Positions 19,138-31,439 of a DNA stretch of 64,000 nucleotides are shown here, one piece after another. This stretch comes from Ahaetulla prasina (Eukaryota; Chordata; Lepidosauria; Squamata; Colubridae). A program made the position numbers and the translations under genes. Under the pieces are notes generated by a model, which saw only the letters and a list, made by a program, of their open reading frames with translations, did no database searches and had not been told where the DNA came from. The stretch is taken from assembly GCF_028640845.1 (NCBI RefSeq), contig NC_080539.1, positions 179,813,459 to 179,877,458 on the forward strand, read 5' to 3'. Numbering within the stretch: the first letter of the stretch is position 1; each line of letters starts with the position of its first letter.

Positions 19138-19589
19138 CGCTTTGCAAAGCACAGTAAGAATGAATGAATGAATGAGATAAAAGCTAGTTTAAAAATGGAT
19201 TTCAGTTCTTGTGACATTCCCTGTATATAATAAGCAATAGCTAATAATAGTAGTAGAAGAATAACAGGAGTCAGTAAAACAGCTTTGTGCAAAGATGGGT
19301 GGCACAATGGAAAACACGGTTGCTGGTCAAAGGTCATAGATTGGGAGAGATTAATATCAAGATAAAAGTTTTTCAAGGAGACTCTCCATCACTGCTACTG
19401 TTTGTTATTGCACTAATTCCTCTGTCAACACCACTGAATAACTCAGGCCATGGCTATCAAGCATGAAATACTCCACCTCCTTTACAAGGATGATCTGAAA
19501 CTATATGGAAAAACACGATCTGAAATATAATTGTTGCTCAGCACTGTCCATATATACAGCCAATGTATTTGGACTGAACAGATGTACTA
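19138..19589. other. Gene A 3' flank
   Basis: Unique DNA nearly identical to 43990-44475 for its first 350 bp; no gene seen. Confidence 0.6.
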
Positions 19590-20840
19590 GTCTTATCATC
19601 AAACCAGGGGAAAATAGTTGAAACTGATGGAATCAAGTTGCCTTTGGAAATAATTTCAAAAGTTTGGATGAAGACAATCACTGCAAACTTCTGTGCATCT
19701 TTCAAGCTGACAACATCAAGCACACTGAAGCCAAGGAAAAAGGTTAGAAGTGAATACATCAAGAGGGTGAAGAATATCTTAAAGTTCAAACTCGGTGGGG
19801 GAAAAACCATGAAGGCAATTAACACCTGGACAGTTTCAATCATTAGATACACAGCTGGAATAATGAACTTGATTCAAGCAGAACAAAAATCCTTAGATAG
19901 GAAGATGCAATGACATTGAAAGACTATACTTACCAAGGAAAATAGATGGGCGTAAAATGTTCCAAGTAAACCATATGGTTGAAGAAATACAAAAAGACCA
20001 TTAGAAAAATATCTGAAGGACAGTGAAAAAGATGCAAAAAAAGACTAAATTAAGAACAAAAAAGAAGCATGAGAAGACAAAGCATTACCTGGCCAGTAAA
20101 AAAAAAAAGAGCAAAACAAATAATAAAAGACCTTGGCAATGGCTAAGAGCAGGAAAGTTGAAGAAAGAGACTAAGGGGCTCATTGGCCTCACAAGACCAA
20201 GCCTTAAGAAAAAATGCATACAAAGCCAGAATAGAGAAGACAACAATAGATAGCAAGTGCTGCCTCTGCAACGAAGCTAAAGAAACAGTGGATCACCTGG
20301 TTAGCTGTTGCAAGATTGCACAGACTGACTACAAACAATGATGTCACAAAGTAGCAACAATGGTGCATTGGAAAATCTGCAAGAAATACAAGTTGTCTAC
20401 AAGCAAGAACTTGTGGAACCACAAAATGAAGATGTTAAAGTGCTCTGGGACTTTCAAATTCAAACTGACAGGCACCTGCCATATAATGCCCCAGACTTAA
20501 CAATTGTCAATAAGAAAGACAAAAAAGACTGGCTAGTGGACATGGCAGCAGCTACAGACAGCAGTATAGAAGGAACTGGAGAATATAAAAAAATACAAAG
20601 ACTTGCAAATAGAAATAGAACAACTGTGGCAAAATAAAACAAAGTTAGTGCCAATAGTAATAGATATCTTGGGTGCAATCTCAAAACAATTTGAGCACCA
20701 CTTGAACACCATCAGCATTGTCAAAATCACTATCAGTCAATTGTAAAAGGCAGCTTTATTCGGAAAGCTTACATCCTACAATACCTCTAACACCATCAAA
20801 CATCAACATCTGCCTATTCCAGGTCCTTTGGAAAAACTTG
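19590..20840 (+). mobile_element. R4/Dong-like LINE relic
   Basis: Decayed polymerase C-terminus: SEYIKRVKNILKFKL and MKAINTWTVSIIRYTAGI (19738-19870); a CCHC-type cluster CCLCNEAKETVDHLVSC (about 20249-20300); and a restriction-like endonuclease segment with KVLWDFQIQTD and APDLTIVNKKD (about 20434-20525), matching the PD...K pattern of R4/Dong LINEs. Many stops and shifts. Arm B lacks the segment (junction near 44478). The clade call rests on remembered motif order. Confidence 0.7.
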
Positions 20841-21294
20841 ATAGGTAGATAAAAATGCCAAATCCAATCTAAACATCTGGCTGTGCAACCAACAATAATA
20901 GAAATCAGTCAAACTGTGTCGTTAAGTTAATAAAAATGTCAGGTTAGGTGACAAACTGATCATTATGTAAAAAATATTAGTGAAAAAGAGACAAAATGTG
21001 TGAATTCAATAAAAAATATTTCTCTATAATTTCAAGTCATTAATGTTTTGATTTTCATGGAAAATATTATTTTAAAAATAATAAGGAAATCAATTCACAT
21101 GTAACACTATTACCTTAATCATGGAATGTTATTTGAAAAATACATATGAAAAACAGAAAACTGTGTATTGTGAAATAATTTACATCAAAGAATAGTAATA
21201 AATCCAAGAGGACCTCGAATTGCCCTATGTGCTCTCAGGGGTGGAGCCACCCTGTCAGAAAAAACCCTGGAGAAATTGGATGACTTCATTGTAA
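20841..21294. other. Shared 3' flank, no gene
   Basis: AT-rich DNA aligned with 45396-45780 in the other arm; no exon, RNA gene or named repeat seen. Confidence 0.6.
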
Positions 21295-21350
21295 AGATAA
21301 AGGTTCCCCTTGCACATATGTGCTAGTTGTTCCCAACTCTAGTCCATTCT
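21295..21350 (-). mobile_element. Sauria SINE 3' fragment
   Basis: Reverse-oriented SINE tail (AAAGATAAAGGTTCCCCTTG, CACATATGTGCTAGTTGTTC). Shared with 45781-45836, so older than the duplication. Confidence 0.75.
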
Positions 21351-21359
21351 AAACAAGAT

Positions 21360-22180
21360 TACAGATTAACAGAGTTAGAAAGGACCTTGTAGGTTATCTA
21401 GTCCAACCCAAGTAGGAGACTCTGCACCATTTCTGCCAGATGGCAGTCCAGTCTCTTCTTGAAAGCTTCCAGTGATGAAGTTCCCACTTCTGAAGGCAAG
21501 CTTTTCCATTGGTTGACCGCTCATACGGTCAGAAAATTTCTCCTTATTTCCAGGTTGAATCTCTCCTTGTTCAGTTTCCATCCATTCTTCTTTGTCTTGC
21601 CTTCAGCTGCTTTGGAAAATAGGTTAACTCCCTCCTCTCTTTGGCAGCCCCTCAAATATTGGAACACTGCTATCTCTTCTGGTCCTTCTTTTCACTAGAC
21701 TATCCATGCCCAGTTCCTGTAACTGTTCTTAATGGTGTAGCCTCCAGTCCCTTAATAATCTTGATTGCTCTTCTCTGCACTCTTTCTAGAGTCTCAACAC
21801 CCATTTTTATAGTGTGGTGATCACAACGGGATGCAGAATTCTAGGTGTGGTCTTACTAAGGCTTTATACAGTGGTATTGGTCTCTCACTTAATCTTGATT
21901 GTATCCCTTTTAATGCAATTTAGGATTGCATTGCCTTTTTTGGCTGCCGCTGCACATTTTTGGCTCATATTTAATTGGTTGTCCACTAATACTCCAAGGT
22001 CCCTCTCACAGTTACTACTACTATTAAGCCTGGTTTCACCCAGTCTATATGTGTGCTTTTGGTTTCTCTTCCCTAAATGTCAGGCTTTACTTTTTTCTAC
22101 ACAGAATTTTATTTTGTTAGATAGGGCCCAGTGTGCAAGTCTGTCAAGATCCATCTGGATCTTGAGCCTACCATCTAGGG
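21360..22180 (-). mobile_element. CR1 LINE 3' part
   Basis: Minus-strand CR1 relic: the CR1 3' motif reads in reverse as CAGAGTTAGAAAGGACCTTG then TAGTCCAACCC. Shared with 45843-46650. The 166-residue plus-strand frame here (21814-22314) is an antisense shadow. Confidence 0.85.
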
Positions 22181-22557
22181 GAGATGAAAAGATACTGAGT
22201 AACAGTCTGCTCCAAAGGAGGAGCAATAGCATAGACTCATATTGCAGAATAGACTCATATTATTATTATTATTATAATGGAATAGCATATTGCAGCTCAT
22301 CAATTGTTTGGTGAAGCTTGTATTTCTTAATGGATGCTGCAGATGTTGTTTTGGTGACCAAGCATTCTTGGAAATGGGGTAGACGGGGGACAGAGAGGAC
22401 TTTCTCCTTCTTCTCAGTAACCTTGTCTCCAGCAGGCATAATCATAAGAAACAACAGTACGTAGTAAAACAATTGCATTGTATTATTGAATCTCAGCAGA
22501 TACTATGTATGTGCTTATTGATCAGGTTACATACATGAAAAGGGGAATGGGGTTAGA
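22181..22557. other. Shared flank DNA with a small AT-repeat
   Basis: Aligned with 47271-47610 in arm B, including a TATTATTAT tract near 22258. No gene recognised. Confidence 0.55.
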
Positions 22558-23534
22558 CCAGGGGTGAAATGCTCCCGGTTTGGACCGGATTGCGCGATCC
22601 GGTAGTGATGGGGGCAGGTAGTTTGGAGAACCAGTAGCAAAAATCCCTGCCCCCCTGCCCATGCCCACCCAGTTGCCCGGTTCCCACTTGCCTACTTGGC
22701 AGCTTCCTGCTTCTTTCGGTCTCACTCACTATTCCGGCCTTGCTTTGGCTGCTACAATCAATTGCATCAGCTAGCAATTGAATCTGCCTGCCTGCAATGC
22801 ATCTCATCGGTGAGCAAGTCAATCTGCCTGCCTTGTCCCTTCAATTGGGTAAGTAACTGGGGGGGGGGGTGGAGCTTTAAAAAAATGGTTAATTGGGGGT
22901 TTTTTTAGGAGTTTTTTTTTTAGACATAGCAATTTAAAGTTAAGGAAGTTTTAAAGTTAAAGAAATTTTAAATTTAGCTGCTTTTATCTAAAAAATATAA
23001 ATAAAATAAAATAATAAAATATTTACCGTATATACTCGAATATAAGCCGATCCGAGTATAAGCCGAGGTCCCCAATTTTACCCCAAAAAACTGGGGTAAA
23101 CTGGGGACTCGAGTATAAGCCGAGGGTGGGAAATGAGGCAGCTACCGGTCGGGGAAACCCTCCCTCCCTCAGCCGAGAAGGCTGGCAGCTCCCCCGCCCC
23201 GCCCTCTCACTGCACCGGCAGGGCTTCCCCGCGCTAATGCAAAAGCCTGCCAAGTTTGCGCCATCCGGTATAATGTGAAAAAAAGAAGAAAAAAAAAACT
23301 CGAGTATAAGCCGTATATACTCGAGTATAAGCCGAGGGGACGTTTTTCAGCACAAAAAACGTGCTGAAAAACTCAGCTTATACTCGAGTATATACGGTAT
23401 GCAGTTTTCTGAAATTTGGTGTGTTTCTGTAGTGTTTCACTCTAACTACACAAACACACAAAATCCCACAAAGCTGTGTGTGGCATTTTGTATGTGTGTG
23501 TGAGTCAGTTGTGTTGTGTTGTGTGTGTGTAAAT
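22558..23534 (+). mobile_element. Truncated relative of the 313-1230 hAT, with nested element
   Basis: Begins CAGGGGTGAAATGCTCCC and follows the 313-1230 element through the TG-rich part, then is cut by a reverse L2 fragment at about 23535. A separate 372-bp inverted-repeat element lies inside (23026-23397). Absent from arm B. Confidence 0.8.
23026..23397. mobile_element. CCGTAT-terminus inverted-repeat element, 372 bp, TA TSD
   Basis: Starts CCGTATATACTCGAATATAA and ends with the inverted TATACTCGAGTATATACGG, with further copies of the GAGTATAAGCCGA motif inside. TA dinucleotides flank it (23024-23025, 23398-23399). The related hAT at 313-1230 is uninterrupted at the equivalent point. It is non-coding, MITE-like; superfamily not assigned. 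Confidence 0.8.
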
Positions 23535-24308
23535 TTATTTATTTATTTAATTAATTAATTAGATTTTTATACCGCCCTTCTCCCGAAGGACTCAGGGCGG
23601 TTCACAGCCAGATAAAATAACAATGAATAAATACAAAATAAAACAGTAATTAAAAAACTTATTAAATATGGCCCCTAGTTAAAATATATTTAAAACAGTA
23701 AAACCCACTAAACAAAATTTAAAACCAAATAAAAACGTCTAAAATTCTATGCCAGTCCTGCGCGAATAAATAAATATGTCTTCAGCTCACGGTGAAAGGT
23801 CCGAAGGTCAGGAAGTTGACGAAGTCCTGGGGGAAGTTTGTTCCAGAGGGTGGGAGCCCCCACAGAGAAGGCCCTTCCCCTGGGGGCCGCCAGCCGACAT
23901 TGCTTGGCTGATGGTGCCCTGATGAGTCCATCCCTGTGAGAGCGCACGGGTCAATGGGAGGCAAACGGTAGCAGTAGGCGGTCCCGTAGGTAACCCAGTC
24001 ATGGATCCATGGAGCGCTTTAAAGGTGGTAACCAACACCTTGAAGTGCACCCGAAAGACCATAGGCAGCCAGTGCAGCTTGCACAGGAGTGGTGTTACAT
24101 GGGAGCCATGAATGGCTCCCTCTATCACCCGTACAGCTGCATTCTGAACCAACTGGAGCCTTTGGGTGCTCTTCAAGGGGAGCCCCATGTAGAGAGCATT
24201 GCAGTAGTCCAAGCGAAAGGTAACCGGAGCATGAGTGACTGTACATAAGGCATCCCGGTCCAGAAAGGGGCACAACTGGCAAATCAGGTGTACCTGATGA
24301 AAAGCTCT
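23535..24308 (-). mobile_element. L2-clade LINE 3' fragment
   Basis: Minus-strand copy of the L2 3' end: [20 protein letters not shown] segment, [26 protein letters not shown], and the GCCGCCCTGAGTC-like 3' terminus (here near 23572-23605 in reverse). Frameshifted; a long minus-strand open frame (23808-24791) is this relic plus downstream DNA. Specific to arm A. Confidence 0.85.
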
Positions 24309-24793
24309 CCTATATATTGGTACATGTAACATGGTGAGTGCGTGCGTGCACCTCCACTTGCGCCCCAAAGGCTCTCTTCTTTCTTCCGTGAATAGAGCTG
24401 TGCTTGTGTGCCAACTTGCCACTCGGGCAACCTGGTTCCCCTCCCCACCAAGCCACCAGCTCCTGATACTCCAGTGACAGCAGAGGCTGAGTGGGACCAT
24501 TGCGCTCTGCTCAGCTTCACTGACCCTCTCCAAGACTGCCTGCGCAGGACACCCGCTTTTTGAGTGTCGGACAGCCTCGGTGAGTCTGAAAGAGCGCAAG
24601 ACCACACCCACAAAGGCTTCCCCTATCCGTGCCAAAAGCTGTTGCAAATGGGTGAAAGGCTTAGGGGTTCGGGGCAGGGGAAAGGGGCGATCTCGCACTG
24701 CTTCAGGCCTTCCGTCCCTTTGCAAAAGCTTTTGGAGTGGAGATGCCTTCGTACCCCAAAGGCTTCTCTTCTCTTCCCTCCTCTCTTGCATGA
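24309..24793. other. GC-rich shared segment at the right edge of the duplicated unit
   Basis: Aligned with 47631-48146. It is GC-rich, with CAGCAGAGGCTGAGTGGGAC and CAGGACACCC motifs, and shows short runs of repeat-like sequence. I cannot assign it to a gene or transposon family. Homology with arm B stops at about 24793. Confidence 0.45.
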
Positions 24794-25006
24794 CTGGCAG
24801 TACATCAGTCTTTGAGAATTTGTATTATTCTTCAATCTCATTAGTCAGCATGAACTTGCTACATTCTAACCTCTCTTCTTGGGTTGGATTTGTTATTCTG
24901 AATTTTACAGTGAACTCTCAAACCAATATGTCATGAGAAGGTGAAATAAAATACTGCTAGCAAAACTAATAAACCCAAATCCTCTGTTCTCTACTCCTTG
25001 TTACAG
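24794..25006 (+). other. Probable intron 8 remnant before the orphan exon
   Basis: AT-rich DNA ending in a good polypyrimidine tract and acceptor (CTCCTTGTTACAG). It is not part of the duplicated unit. Confidence 0.5.
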
Positions 25007-25221
25007 GTCAGAGAGTATGTCCAGGTGAGACCCTTGCCAAAACAGAAATATTCATGTTTTTTGCTAGTCTTCTGCAGAGATTCACCCTCCAGCCAGCTCC
25101 TGGAGTATCAACAGAAGACCTGGACATGACCCGTGAAGTTGGGTTTACCACACCTCCCAAGACTTACAAATTTAAGCTTAAAGTTTTGGGGGTTTGGGGA
25201 AGACACTACAGAGTCAGGTAG
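25007..25221 (+). pseudogene. Orphan CYP2 last exon of another lineage
   Basis: Encodes (G)QRVCPGETLAKTEIF... through TREVGFTTPPKTYKF, clearly a CYP2 exon 9 with the heme loop Gly-x-Arg-x-Cys-x-Gly intact. It differs at many sites from the exon 9 of genes A and B. No exons 1-8 of the same lineage lie upstream in the window. Near 25172 the coding sequence passes into a reverse LINE, so the frame gains about 15 foreign residues before TAG at 25219-25221. The acceptor is consensus and phase 1, matching the donor of gene A exon 8. It may be a relic of a gene cut by the duplication, or an alternative terminal exon. Confidence 0.85.
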
Positions 25222-25584
25222 TGCATTCCAGGCATTGACCACTTTGTTACTGAAGTCATATTTTCTGCAATCAAGTTTAGAGCGCTTTACCATGAGTTTG
25301 TATCTATTATTTGCTTGTGTATTGTTGTGGTTGAAGCTGAAGTAGTCATTGACAGGTAGGCCACTGTGGTAGATAATTTTCTGTACTATGCTTAGGTCAG
25401 ATTGAAGTTTGTGTAGTTCTAAATTGTCTAAGCCCAAAATTTGGAGTCTGGTGGCATAAGGTATTTTATTGGGAGCAGAGGAGTGGAGGACTCTTCTTGT
25501 GAAATAACTCTGGACTCTCTCGATTGTATTTATGTCCGATATACAGTGTGGGTTCCAGACAGATGAGCAATATTCAAGGATGAA
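25173..25584 (-). mobile_element. CR1/Rex-type LINE (family B) C-terminal fragment
   Basis: Minus-strand polymerase end with [37 protein letters not shown] and [20 protein letters not shown]. Same family as 31396-32352, 44587-45395 and 51750-53160. It interrupts the orphan CYP2 exon. Confidence 0.88.
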
Positions 25585-26110
25585 TCTTCTGGAGAAGAGA
25601 GTCAAATGTCTTATCCAGAACAGCTGGGAAGTAAAGCCATGGCTTAGAGAATTGTGTGGTCAAGAAACTGAAGCCTTGGGACACTGGACATGACACATGA
25701 AAATTTACTTGGATCAAAATCAGTATTAATGTATTTTCACAAATCTTTCAAAAGTTGAAGTTCAATAATTATGCAAATGAACTTCACAATGCTCTCTTTA
25801 CTCAGCAAATAAATATTGTCCCCAATCATCATTGGTTTACTTATGGCCCAAATGACTAGGCAAACTTTTTCTTTTGGAGATTAAGATATCATCCATTTCA
25901 TTTACAAAGTAACCCCATGCAAATAAAGGAAAACAAACTACATCAAACAGAAAAGATAATGATTCACTGGAAACGCATTTATAGTATCTCCATAGTACTG
26001 CAACAGTTTTAGGTATTTGTGCAGGCATTCTATTGCACAGGAACTATATTTGATCAAATTGTATTGCATTTTCCATTTTAAATACTACAGAAAGTATTTA
26101 CTGAAAGAAA
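25585..26110. other. 5' flank of gene B; start of duplicated arm B
   Basis: Homology with arm A begins with CTTCTGGAGAAGAGAGTC at about 25587. It lacks the mini-insertion of arm A. Confidence 0.6.
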
Positions 26111-26293
26111 ATGGATTGGACTCAACTTATTTCTATATCACTCTTCTTTATTCTTCTGACTGTATTCCTTTTGAAAACGAACAGTGCCTGGAATAACAAC
26201 TCCCAAAATCTCCCACCAAGACCCAGAATTTTACCCTTTCTTGGAAATCTCCACATTATGGATATGAAAAGACCACACAGAACAATGCTAAAG
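26111..26293 (+). CDS. Gene B exon 1
   Basis: 183 bp with start codon, anchor and hinge; donor AAG|GTAATG. Met52 replaces Ile of gene A. Confidence 0.93.
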
Positions 26294-29200
26294 GTAATGT
26301 GCTGAAATTATGACTGAAAACAAGTAAACCGACAAGACAAAATTGGGTCAAAAGATTTTAGAGATATTCTGATTTATGTTATTGTTTAATAGTGATTGTA
26401 ACCGTGCTATACTGTATTATGCATAGAATTACAAGATCTTGACAAGCTTAGTTATCCCTTTTGTGGACATAATCCTATCAACGGACCGATAAATTGAGAG
26501 AGGTTTTTGGTTGTTTTTTTAAGGGGTAGATGGGATTAATATCTTTAATTAATTAATATGTTTAATTAATTTGATTAATTTAATTAATTAATATGTCAAT
26601 GTTTGTGAATTTCAAGAAGTGGTAGAATAAAGTTGCTCCACTGCCTTTCAATGTATTAAAATGTACTTGGTTCCTACATTAGGAATACTATGATTTGGAA
26701 GCAGAGATCTCTGGAAGGAAATGGGTAGGAAACACATTAAAATATATTCATGGCCATTAGAAATGAACAAATGCAGCAACAAATAGTCAACATTCTTCTT
26801 TTTTCCACATGTTGATTATTAACAAAAGACTTTTCCATGGCAATTTGACTGGAAGGTTTCATCATGTCTGTTAAAAGTTCAATAAACTCAGGAAGGTGTA
26901 AGGTATTGAGATGTTATGGAGATGGTGGAGCACAATGCTGCTCTGCGCTGATGATCGATCCGTTTGTTGGTTATAAATTGTGCCTGTTAAATGTTTGAAA
27001 TAAACACAGACTCTTTATAGTTCTTTATTTTATCCTTGGATTGCTGATTTAGTAAAGTATCTGAATCAGGAAGATGTTGATGGAACATGACAAAGAGCAT
27101 TTTCTCCTTTGAGTCCACCCTAGAATGATGTTTCCCTTACAATGGAATGGCACAATTAAATAAGTAATTGTACTTATTGTACTTCATTGGTAAGGAAGGG
27201 AATGGCTTTTTGCACTTCCCATTATGGGCCATGTGGAAAATTTTCTTTCAGACTAAAAGTTGGAATGTTAACCATGATGACTGCCGATGCATTTGGGTTT
27301 GTGCTGATATCTCAGTTTCTGGAAGAGCACCAAGAATAATGATTCTCTCAGGCAGTGAAAGATCACATTATTCCAGTCCCTCTCTCTCCCACTATCTTAA
27401 TAAGATAATTTGCTACCTTATCTACCTAAACGGAAGGTCATTTTGAAAATCAGATATGCTTACTAGAATTACGAGAATTCTAACCGACACTGATATATTG
27501 TCTCATTTCACCTTCTTATGATTTGGGATAGAAACAGAAGTATTCAGCAGGCTCTGACCAGTTCTGGAGAACTGGTTACAGAACTTTTGAGTAGTTTGGA
27601 GAACCAGTAAATACCATCTCTGACTGGTCCCACTCCCATCTATTCTCTGCCTCCCGAGTCCCAGCTGATCAGGAGGCAATGGGGATTTTGCAGTAACCTT
27701 CCCCTGGAGCAGTGGTGGGTTTCAATTTTTTTTTACAACTGGTTCTGTGGGTGTGGCTTGGTGGGTATGACATGGCTTGGTGGGCATGGCATAGTTGGTG
27801 TGGCAGGGGAAAAATACTGTAAAATCTCCATTCCCTCCCCAATCCAGGGGAAGGTTACTGCAAAGTCCCCATTTCCTCCTGATCAGCTGGGACTCGAGAG
27901 GCAGAGAATAGATGGGGGCGGGGCCAGTCAGAATTTTTACTATTGGTTCTCCAAACTACTCAAAATTTCCACTACCAGTTCTCCAGAACTGGTCAGAACT
28001 TGCTGAAACTCATCTCTGCCCTGGAGTGGGTAGGAAATGGAGATTTTACAGTATCCTTCCCCTGCCACACCCACCAAGCCACACCCATAGAACCGATAGT
28101 AAAAAAATTTGAATCCCACCACTAAAACCATTAGATGAAAGCAAAGAGATACAGAAATTAACTAATTTGGATTTTTATTGCCCCAATTGCAATCAATCAA
28201 TCAATCAATCAATCATAAATAAATAAATAAATAAATAAATAAATATTTTCAAGTCAGCTATAGTAGTCTACAAAGGACTAAACTGAATCCACAGCACTCT
28301 CAAATACATATAGCTCTTTCAGTTTACAACAAACAATCTCTGGATGGAAAAGTTTATGAACAAAACAAAACAGGCATTTTCAAATACATGGCATTGTTTG
28401 TCCTAGTTTCAATTTGCAATCTTATACATCCTTAAGAGGAAACATTGTTCTGGGGAAAAAAGTAAACAGTTGATTACTGATCAACAACTGCTTCAAAATA
28501 TTGATTAATTGCATTTTGTAGGAAAGATACAACTTGTCCACAAAATATTTACAGACCCCTCACATCCTGGACATAAACTGTTTCAACTCCTTCCCTCAAA
28601 ATGACCCTATAGAGCACTGCACAGCAGAACAACTAGACACAAGAACAGTTTTTTTCTGAACACCATCACTCTTCTAAACAAATAATTCCCTCAACACTGT
28701 CAAACTATTTACTGGGTCTGCACTACTATTAATCTTCTCATTGTTCCCATTACTCATCTCCTCCCACTTATGACTGTATGATTGTAACTTTGTTGCTGGT
28801 ATCCTTATGATTTATATTGACTGTTTCCTAATATGATTTGATTGCTTATTTGTACCCTATAACTATCATTAAGTGTTGTACCTTATGATTCTTGATGAAC
28901 GTATCTTTTCTTTTATGTACACTGAGAGCATATGCACCAAGACAAATTCCTTGTGTGCCCAATCACACTTGGCCAATTAAAAATTCTATTCTATTCTATT
29001 GAGAATTGAATGTTCTTGCTACTAAATTCATTTTATATAAACTTCTCAATTTCTGTCATTGGCAATTAAGAACTTAGAAATATCTGGTTACATAAGATCA
29101 GAAAGAATCTGGCACCAACTGCAACTTTAATGGGCAGGCTCCATTCTGGTCATATCTAAAGGGCTACTTGTATAAACAAATATTCCATCCAAATTTCATG

Positions 29201-31396
29201 TCAATAGTAAGTCCTTTTCCTGCCTGGTTCCATGGAATTCTTAGAATAACCCAGCTCATAATCTATAAGGATGCTTTCATTTATTATTCACATCTGTAGC
29301 CACTGATAACACCAACAGGCTAAACATTGCAACACCACAATAACTCAGTTTTATTTGAAAGTGTCCAAAGGTCACTGAATATTTACACTTGTTAGATATA
29401 CCATATATACAATAATAATCAAAATGTTGCAAGTATTTGTGGATGGATTCTGAAATTATCAGGCAAAATTTCATCAGAAATTTCACTATCAACTGTACTG
29501 GAAAGTTGCATTTCTTGAATATCTGATAGAGCAATATGAACTTGACTTGTAAATCCATCAGAATACATATGTCTGCCTAAAGTCAATATATACTACACAA
29601 TGTATTAAAATCTTTAATTTTCTGAATTTTGGAAGCATTAATGCAAAGTGGAATGAGCTGAAGCCCTTGCTTAAACTAAAATGTATTTATAACTGAATAT
29701 GAAAACTTGATATAATTTCCAAATGCTGTATTGACATATGAATAGAATTTTTATCACAGGTTAGTTAGATATTGATTCCCCCCGTTAATTTCTACCTGTC
29801 TGTCATTTGAAACCACAAGGGCAGACATTGAAAATAATGCCTTCCACTGATAATTTGTAAATCCATGCACATAATAATAGAAAATTTATGAGAAGTGTGT
29901 TTTAAACCACACAGTTTTGTGCAATACAAAGCTCTAATAATTTATCCAGATGGAAGTTATTTATATGAATTTGTCCTGTAATAAATGTTGGATTTTACTT
30001 TGTTCCAGCAGATCTTTGGTTTCTGGTCCCTGAACAGCAAGTGTAGCAAATAAGCAGGCCTGAGGAGAGGTGGGTGCAGCCGGTACATTGTTCATGGAGT
30101 TCAAAGAGGGCCCATGAAGGGAAATTTTAGAAATTTTTTTACAAAACCAATTTTTAAAAAAGAAAAACAATATTGGATATATACTTCATACTCTGCATTT
30201 TGTGTGTATAGCAAAGCCGCCTTGCGGCCTTGTTTGACATAACCTTTATTAATCTGAAACTCAGTGAACAGTTATTTATGTAATTTATTGAATTTTAATT
30301 TCATTTCTTATTTATTTAAGTTTGCAAGTTTAATTTCATTTCGCTTATGAATATATTTTATATTTCATTTCAGTTTATGGATGGCTATGAAATGTCATCA
30401 CAAAATCTGGAGCTCAAAATGCAAGGAAAAACAGAATCATGATGAGATTAATAAAAAGGGGTGACAAACGCCTTTTCAATTTGGCGTTAAATGCAAAACA
30501 AGCAAAACTAACCAAAATGAAACTTTAAATTCAGAACAATGTGAGACAAATGCAGAACTGAAACAAAGGTCGCAATCTTACAAGGCCAGTTTGTATTTTC
30601 AAGAAAATACAAGTAAATTTTCAAGATTTAGATTTAGAGAAACAATTGAATGTTTTCATAAGCGCACAAACGTGCCTACCATTCCTGTCCTATTGTTTTT
30701 TTCTTCTTCTTCCTATATACATATATGCTTATACCTCCTTATATTTACCCATATATGTGTTTATATATTATATAATCTTTTGTATGATACCTACATATAT
30801 TGTTATGACAAAATAAATAAATAAAATAAAATAAATGTTAGTGAGGAGAATACTTCACTGTCTACAGAATCTGGGCATGGCAGACATAGTGAAGAGAAGA
30901 ATAAGTCAAATACTGGAATTGATATTGGATATCAATTCTCAATTGGATATAGAAAACTATGTTATTAAAGATCATACTGGCTTTCCTAAAACATTTCCCA
31001 AAGATATAGATAACCAGTTTTTCCCCGAAAGTATTCTAAGATTCTGAAGTTTAAATGGTGAAAAACACGAGCGAGATTGGCTTGTCTGGAGTAAAGTTAA
31101 GCAAGCATTATTTTGCTTTCATTGTCGATTATTTTGGAACAAGATTTGTTGCAGCATTAGCTCAGCATCGTTGCATCTATGGTTGCATCAACAAAAGGAT
31201 GGTCAGCAACTAAAAAGTGGCAAAAATTATGTATTCGCATCCCAGAACATGAGAGAAGCAATAGTCATAGGCAGTGCTATCTGGCTTGGCAAGAGCTAGA
31301 AAGACTGCTGTCATCTGGCAAGGGCATTGACAGTCTATTGGAGGCATCAAGTGAAACAGAATCTGTCAAGTGGTACAACATTATGAAATGAATCAT

Positions 31397-31439
<43 letters not shown>

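Noticed and set aside
21814..22314. A 166-residue hydrophobic plus-strand frame
   Set aside because: It is antisense to a CR1 LINE; hydrophobicity is a by-product of the T-rich strand.
23808..24791. A 327-residue minus-strand frame
   Set aside because: It joins L2 LINE polymerase residues to the GC-rich flank and has no start context, splice signals or domain of its own.
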